From: Pseudomonadota bacterium
Lineage (GTDB): Bacteria > Pseudomonadota > Alphaproteobacteria > Reyranellales > Reyranellaceae
Direction: 5' to 3'
Assembly (NCBI GenBank): GCA_023416135.1
Contig: JAEZIF010000241.1
Location: 1-9,795 of the forward strand
DNA: 9,795 nt
In this document: positions 6,815 to 9,795 of the stretch, one piece after another
How the letters are laid out: each line of letters opens with the position of its first letter
How positions within the stretch are numbered: the first letter of the stretch is position 1
Program-made: the position numbers and the translations under genes
The notes under the pieces: generated by a model
Seen by the model: the letters and a program-made list of their open reading frames with translations, nothing else
What the model was told of the DNA's origin: nothing
Database searches by the model: none

Positions 6815-7840
6815 TCAAGTCATCCATTCGGCTCGAATCGATCGAATCGTGTCGTGCCGGAAGCACTGGTCGATGCGCGCGTCGATGTGCGCCCTCATTG
6901 CCGGCGCGAGCCCGGCGTCGCTCCATTGCGCAGGGTCGGACGGATCACGCGGGCGGCGCGTCTGCACGCGCCAGCCGGCCATGAAAAGCGTGGTCCGGAG
7001 CCAGGTCAGACGGCGCATCGGCAGCAGCCACGGCTCGAGGGCGGCAGCCTGCCCGGCTCCGGCCTTCTCGAGATACAGCGTGTAGAAGCGCCGCACGTCG
7101 TCGCGTGACAGCACTTTGCCTACATCGGGATGCCACAGTGTCGAGGTTGCAAGCGTTGCATGCGCAAGGTCGATCGCGGGCGAGCCGACATGGACCTTCT
7201 CAAGGTCGACGAACCAGGCAATGCCGTCCGTGTCGACGATGAAGTTGCCGGGATGCGTGTCGGCCAGCGCCACGGCGAGCGGCTGCGCGCGCTGCGCGAC
7301 GGCGGATGCCAGGCGGCGCATCAGGCGAAGCTCCGCCGCGATCTCGGCGCGCGCGGCCGCATCAGGCACGGCCTCGTCGAGGAAGCGCGCGGCGTTCTGC
7401 TCGATCGCAGCGAGCGTATCGAGGAAGGTATCCTTCTGGCGCGGGATCGGCGAGTCGGCGGCCGGGAGCGGCAGTGCGTGGATGCGCGCGAGCGTATCGG
7501 CCATGGCCTCGAGCTCGTCGGGCAGATGCGGCGCGCGGCCGTCGATCGCGTCGACGATCAGCGCGCCACCGGCAAGCCCGGGCCGCGGCTCGATCACGTC
7601 GTGCACGCGAGGCGTGCGCCCAGCCGGCGCGAGATGGCGAAAGGCTTCGGCCTGTGTTGCAAGACGCGCGGCGGCCGAGGGATCGCCTTCATGCGCATAG
7701 GCGACGCGCGCGATGAGATCGTCGGGCAGGCGAACGTGACCGTGCGCGGTGCCGGTCGCGGGCAGCGGCCTGAGGTCGGCGGCCGTGAGCGTGGCGAACG
7801 CCGGCCGCCCCCGCAGGGCGGCAAGGAGAGCATCAATCAT
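6815..7840 (-). CDS. Aminoglycoside phosphotransferase-fold (APH) kinase, substrate unknown
   Basis: A 341-residue protein of the APH/choline kinase fold. The catalytic segment ALADTHPGNFIVDTDGIAWF-VDLEK carries D194, H196 and N199 (the DxHxGN loop) and D212, the metal-binding aspartate. The first histidine of the classic HGDxHxxN loop is replaced (L192-A193-D194), a variation seen in some APH-fold families. Upstream, LIARVAYAHEGD (about 42-53) fits the N-lobe strand and EAFRHLAPAGRTPRVHDVIE (about 65-84) fits the helix and hinge. The C-terminal third is rich in W, R and L and is not recognised. Antibiotic resistance should not be assumed, because most chromosomal members act on small metabolites. 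ATG 7840 is chosen. The frame continues to an ATG at 7921, but those 27 codons are read through a REP-like palindrome. No strong Shine-Dalgarno sequence precedes 7840, so the start is moderately certain. Confidence 0.85.
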   Translation of the reverse strand: MIDALLAALRGRPAFATLTAADLRPLPATGTAHGHVRLPDDLIARVAYAHEGDPSAAARLATQAEAFRHLAPAGRTPRVHDVIEPRPGLAGGALIVDAIDGRAPHLPDELEAMADTLARIHALPLPAADSPIPRQKDTFLDTLAAIEQNAARFLDEAVPDAAARAEIAAELRLMRRLASAVAQRAQPLAVALADTHPGNFIVDTDGIAWFVDLEKVHVGSPAIDLAHATLATSTLWHPDVGKVLSRDDVRRFYTLYLEKAGAGQAAALEPWLLPMRRLTWLRTTLFMAGWRVQTRRPRDPSDPAQWSDAGLAPAMRAHIDARIDQCFRHDTIRSIRAEWMT

Positions 7841-7845
7841 GGCGG

Positions 7846-7923
7846 GGGGCGCGCGACTCCAGTCGCGCGTCTTCGTGGAAACAGGAAATGATCGCGCCAC
7901 TGGAGCGGCGCGCCCCGGCATCA
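7846..7923. repeat. REP-like inverted pair, copy C, between moaB and phosphotransferase gene
   Basis: Two GC-rich palindromes face each other. The first is 7851-7858 with 7861-7868 (GCGCGACT/AGTCGCGC). The second is centred near 7902 with core CGCGCCACTGGAGCGGCGCG. Taken whole, the 24 bases of the left unit match the reverse complement of the right unit with three differences, and a 23-base spacer (about 7870-7892) lies between. This arrangement resembles bacterial interspersed REP pairs. The right end, GGCGCGCCCCGGCATCA, nearly repeats the end of copy B. It fills the 80-base gap between the two genes. Confidence 0.75.
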
Positions 7924-8469
7924 ACCACTTCGCGGCATCTTGCCTTCGTTGAGGCGCGGCATCAGCTCGGCGAAGTTGCAGGGACGGAAACGGATGTCGA
8001 GCTGCTGGCGCAGGATGTCGTCCCAGCCGTCCTTGCAGGCGCCGGTCGAGCCCGGCAGGGCGAAGATGTAGGTGGCGTTGGCGACGCCGGCGGTGGCGCG
8101 CGACTGCATGGTCGAGGTGCCGATCTTCTGGAACGAGATCCAGCGGAAGACCTCGCCGAAGCCCTCGATGCGCTTCTCGAACAGGCCCTCCAGCGCCTCG
8201 GGCGTGACGTCGCGGCCGGTGACGCCGGTGCCGCCGGTGGTGATCACCGCCTCGACGGTGGGATCGTCGATCCACTTCTTCACCTGGGCACGGATCGTGT
8301 CGACGTCGTCGGTGACGATGGCCCGGTCGGCCAGCACGTGGCCGTCACGGGCGATCCGCTCGACCAGGGTGTCGCCCGACCTGTCGGTCTCGAGCGTCCT
8401 CGTGTCGGAAACGGTGAGCACGGCGATGTTCACCGGCTTGAAGGGTTTCGTTTCGTCGATCCTGTTCAT
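7921..8469 (-). CDS. moaB: Molybdenum cofactor biosynthesis protein B
   Basis: A 182-residue MoaB/Mog-family protein of molybdopterin cofactor synthesis, a cytosolic pathway. Family members bind molybdopterin and act at its adenylylation, although the exact role of MoaB differs between bacteria. Signatures are VNIAVLTVSDTRTLETDRSG (about 13-32), the molybdopterin-binding TTGGTGVTGRDVTPEA (about 77-92), and ALPGSTGACKDGWDDIL (about 137-153), which carries the second conserved loop. The ATG at 8469 is preceded by AGGAG with six bases of spacing, a strong signal that overrides a longer in-frame reading to 8700. The length is close to the usual 170-180 residues. It is the first gene of a possible minus-strand unit with the phosphotransferase and radical SAM genes and diverges from the cupin gene. 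No other molybdenum gene is visible nearby. Confidence 0.95.
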   Translation of the reverse strand: MNRIDETKPFKPVNIAVLTVSDTRTLETDRSGDTLVERIARDGHVLADRAIVTDDVDTIRAQVKKWIDDPTVEAVITTGGTGVTGRDVTPEALEGLFEKRIEGFGEVFRWISFQKIGTSTMQSRATAGVANATYIFALPGSTGACKDGWDDILRQQLDIRFRPCNFAELMPRLNEGKMPRSG

Positions 8470-8536
8470 GTCTGCTCCTGCGGCCATCCTACAACTGGCA
8501 CCTTGCCGGGGCGAGGCCGTGGGCCTAGATGGAGGT

Positions 8537-9001
8537 ATGACCGACTGGAAAACCGACGGCGTGCGGGTCATCCCCGCCGGATCGCTCGACACCAACACCG
8601 CCCAGACGCCGGGCATGAACCGCGCAGCGGCCATCAATTTCGCGCGCGTCGGCGCCCAGAAGCTGTGGGCCGGCACGGTCACCATCCACGCCCACGCCAA
8701 GACCGGCGCCCACCATCACGGGCACCTCGAGAGCGTGATCTACGTCGTGAAGGGCAAGGCACGCATGCGCTGGGGCGACAAGCTGCAGTTCACCGCCGAG
8801 GCCGGCCCGGGCGACTTCATCTATGTGCCGCCCTACGTGCCGCACCAGGAGATCAATGCGTCGGACACCGAGCCGCTGGAATGCGTGCTGGTGCGCTCCG
8901 ACAACGAGGCGGTGGCGATCAACATCGACATCGAACCGGCCGAGAAGCCGGAGACGGTGTACTGGGTCGACCCGACCCATCCGCATCCGCACAAGCACTG
9001 A
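8537..9001 (+). CDS. Single-domain cupin protein
   Basis: A 154-residue cupin (cupin_2-like beta barrel). Motif 1 is GAHHHGHLESVIYVVKG, supplying metal ligands H59, H61 and E65. Motif 2 is PGDFIYVPPYVPHQEIN with H103, so the complete 3-His/1-Glu set is present and metal binding is likely. Substrate and reaction are unknown; such proteins can be isomerases, dioxygenases or sugar-binding regulators. A metal-binding-looking tail ends the protein (HPHPHKH, last seven residues). ATG 8537 is chosen because the MTDWKTDGVRVI opening is family-like, but GGAGG ends only one base before it, which is too close for normal ribosome binding. GTG 8561 is an alternative and would leave the cupin core intact. 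The gene diverges from moaB with 67 bases between start codons and ends three bases before the convergent toxin remnant. Confidence 0.85.
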   Translation: MTDWKTDGVRVIPAGSLDTNTAQTPGMNRAAAINFARVGAQKLWAGTVTIHAHAKTGAHHHGHLESVIYVVKGKARMRWGDKLQFTAEAGPGDFIYVPPYVPHQEINASDTEPLECVLVRSDNEAVAINIDIEPAEKPETVYWVDPTHPHPHKH

Positions 9002-9004
9002 CCG

Positions 9005-9317
9005 TCAGCGACTGGCGTCCTGGCGCTGTACCTGACCTAGCCAATCCAGAATCCGCTGGTCGGCGGTCAGCAAGACCGCCTTCTCGACCAGCGCGGTGGC
9101 AACGACAATGCGATCCAGCGGATCGCCTGACATATTCTGGAGATCAGACGCACACGAGGCGTTCACGCTGTAGAGCCCGACCGACCTCGTAAAAGACAAT
9201 CGTTGGTATTGCCAGCTCACCCGCTGCAAGTGCGGCGTCGCACCGACGCCTAGCGCTTCGTTTTGGCACTTGCTCCGTCAACCATACGATTGTGCGCGTA
9301 TCGAGCAGGAGGCTCAT
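9005..9317 (-). pseudogene. Broken PIN-domain (VapC-like) toxin gene
   Basis: Type II VapC-like toxins are PIN-fold ribonucleases. The 5' part starts at ATG 9317 with AGGA four bases upstream. It reads MSLLLDTRTIVWLTEQVPKR, the typical PIN N-terminus with its first catalytic aspartate (D6), and goes on to AGELAIPTIVFYEVGRAL and QRERL. It then hits a TGA at 9144-9146 after 57 residues. The conserved C-terminal half, SGDPLDRIVVATALVEKAVL followed by LTADQRIL, lies in another frame and ends at 9005. The whole stretch is 313 bases, against roughly 370-400 for usual members. The segment between RERL and GDPLDR is shorter than normal, so an internal loss of about 25 codons with a frame change is the simplest reading. 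A functional nuclease is unlikely. The antitoxin-like gene overlaps its 5' end. Confidence 0.75.
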
Positions 9318-9519
9318 CGAATCCTTTCATGATGTTCCGCCATTCGCGATCTTCGTCATAGTCGTCGTCGATCGGCCCGACGATATCGCCCAGGATCCTG
9401 AAAGTGCCTTTGGGGGCGCCCCACAAGGTCTTCGGCTTCTCGCGCACGGCGACGATCTGCACCTTCGCCTTGCCGCGCTTGGTAACGGTTATGGGCTGGC
9501 CGTTGATCTTCCTCTCCAT
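9250..9519 (-). CDS. Short Phd/YefM-like antitoxin, N-terminally reduced
   Basis: An 89-residue protein whose segment GQPITVTKRGKAKVQIVAV (about 7-25), followed by KGTFRILGDIVGPIDDD, matches the Phd/YefM antitoxin wording (ITKRGKPVAKIV, then GDI(V)xP). Such antitoxins bind their own promoter and neutralise the partner toxin. The usual first 20 or so residues with the DNA-binding VxxxEAKxxLSxLL strand-helix are absent, and an in-frame stop lies just upstream of ATG 9543, so they cannot be recovered by a longer start. ATG 9519 is preferred because GGAG precedes it by eight bases; ATG 9543 would add eight residues. The 3' end overlaps the toxin start by 68 bases, far more than the few bases normal for such pairs. 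The tail RYAHNRMVDGASAKTKR may therefore be read-through. The protein may no longer function. Confidence 0.65.
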   Translation of the reverse strand: MERKINGQPITVTKRGKAKVQIVAVREKPKTLWGAPKGTFRILGDIVGPIDDDYDEDREWRNIMKGFDEPPARYAHNRMVDGASAKTKR

Positions 9520-9533
9520 GCGACCTGCTCCGA

Positions 9534-9558
9534 ATGTGACCATGTGATAAGGTCACAT
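9534..9558. promoter_or_regulatory. Inverted repeat upstream of the antitoxin gene
   Basis: ATGTGACC (9534-9541) and GGTCACAT (9551-9558) form a perfect 8-bp inverted repeat around a 9-base spacer, 14 bases upstream of the preferred antitoxin start and 11 bases past the dioxygenase stop. Position and symmetry suit an autoregulatory operator of the toxin-antitoxin pair. A weak transcript-end hairpin for the dioxygenase gene is an alternative, though no U-run follows. Confidence 0.5.
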
Positions 9559-9569
9559 CGTCCGAAGGG

Positions 9570-9795
9570 TCAACGTCCGGCGGCCGCCCGCACTTCGGCG
9601 GAGCGGTCCCACAGGTTGGGCTGCTCCTTGTTGGTGTAGCCCGACACGAAGAGCTTGGGCTCGCCCGTCTTCACGTCTAAGGTGTGGCGGCGCACCGCGC
9701 CGATGTTGCCGCCATAGACGTGGATGCTGATCGAGCCCTGGTCGAGGAGCGCGTTGGTCACCTGGTGGATGTCGCCTTCGGCCGGCAGCAGGACC
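9570..9795 (-). CDS. Cysteine dioxygenase-family protein, C-terminal part (runs off right edge)
   Basis: The last 74 residues of a thiol dioxygenase (cysteine dioxygenase or 3-mercaptopropionate dioxygenase type), a non-haem iron cupin enzyme that oxidises a thiol to a sulfinate with O2. The visible part includes EGDIHQVTNAL, whose histidine is the third iron ligand. SISIHVYGGNIGAVRRH follows, containing the S-x-H-x-Y triad (S, H and Y at visible residues 23, 25 and 27) that lines the active site of this family. The C-terminus FVSGYTNKEQPNLWDRSAE is also family-like. The N-terminal two thirds with the HxH ligands lies outside the window. Whether the substrate is cysteine or mercaptopropionate cannot be decided from this part. 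It ends 50 bases before the antitoxin start on the same strand. Confidence 0.88.
   Translation of the reverse strand, partial: VLLPAEGDIHQVTNALLDQGSISIHVYGGNIGAVRRHTLDVKTGEPKLFVSGYTNKEQPNLWDRSAEVRAAAGR

Noticed and set aside
6780..6926. Longer start of the radical SAM protein at 6926
   Set aside because: Those codons lie within the phosphotransferase gene and read as a basic, non-conserved sequence.
6815..7840. Call of an antibiotic resistance kinase
   Set aside because: The APH fold is clear, but no feature ties the protein to aminoglycosides; chromosomal members often act on other substrates.
8072..8536. Longer cupin frame starting at 8072
   Set aside because: The extra residues are antisense to moaB and do not resemble any cupin extension.
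8470..8700. Longer start of MoaB at 8700
   Set aside because: It would be antisense to the cupin gene; AGGAG at proper spacing marks ATG 8469.
1..9795. CRISPR array, tRNA, rRNA or insertion sequence
   Set aside because: No regularly spaced direct repeats, no cloverleaf-like or rRNA-like stretch, and no transposase motif or matching terminal repeats were found by reading both strands.

Overview
The window is GC-rich, tightly packed bacterial DNA. Its gene content (RND efflux operon, RNase HII, a PA0069-type radical SAM protein, MoaB, thiol dioxygenase) and protein style point to an Alphaproteobacterium, perhaps Rhodospirillales/Rhizobiales-like. That assignment is an inference from overall character, not from a marker gene. 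No gene-free stretch exceeds about 150 bases, and no rRNA, tRNA, CRISPR array or insertion sequence was seen.

Left part (1-4310, all minus strand): a four-gene efflux operon that reads right to left. It encodes a CecR-type TetR repressor, a NodT/OprM-like outer-membrane lipoprotein, a periplasmic adaptor, and an RND inner-membrane permease that runs off the left edge. Together the last three form a tripartite pump from inner membrane to cell exterior. An AT-rich island at the 5' end of the repressor gene carries a near-perfect palindrome plus a copy shifted by 21 bp. It is the likely autoregulatory operator, and it overlaps the only possible start codon (TTG) of the repressor.

Middle part (4355-8469): rnhB (minus) diverges by only 30 bases from a nucleotidyltransferase-family gene (plus). 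That gene converges on a PA0069-family radical SAM gene, with a strong hairpin holding both stop codons. The radical SAM gene follows an APH-type phosphotransferase gene and moaB on the minus strand. These three may be co-transcribed in the order moaB, phosphotransferase, radical SAM.

Right part (8537-9795): a single-domain cupin gene on plus, then on minus a decayed type II toxin-antitoxin locus. The locus has a short Phd/YefM-like antitoxin and a PIN-domain toxin broken by a frame change and apparent internal loss. Last comes the C-terminal end of a cysteine dioxygenase-family gene that runs off the right edge.

Several intergenic gaps carry GC-rich palindromic elements (around 645-731, 1924-1958, 5586-5626, 7846-7914). 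The last three share a core of the type GCGCG-(G/C)-(A/C)-CTCC-...-GCGCG and look like a dispersed REP-like family. I see no clearly new biological system. The best leads are the repressor start/operator overlap, the toxin-antitoxin remnant and the REP-like family.
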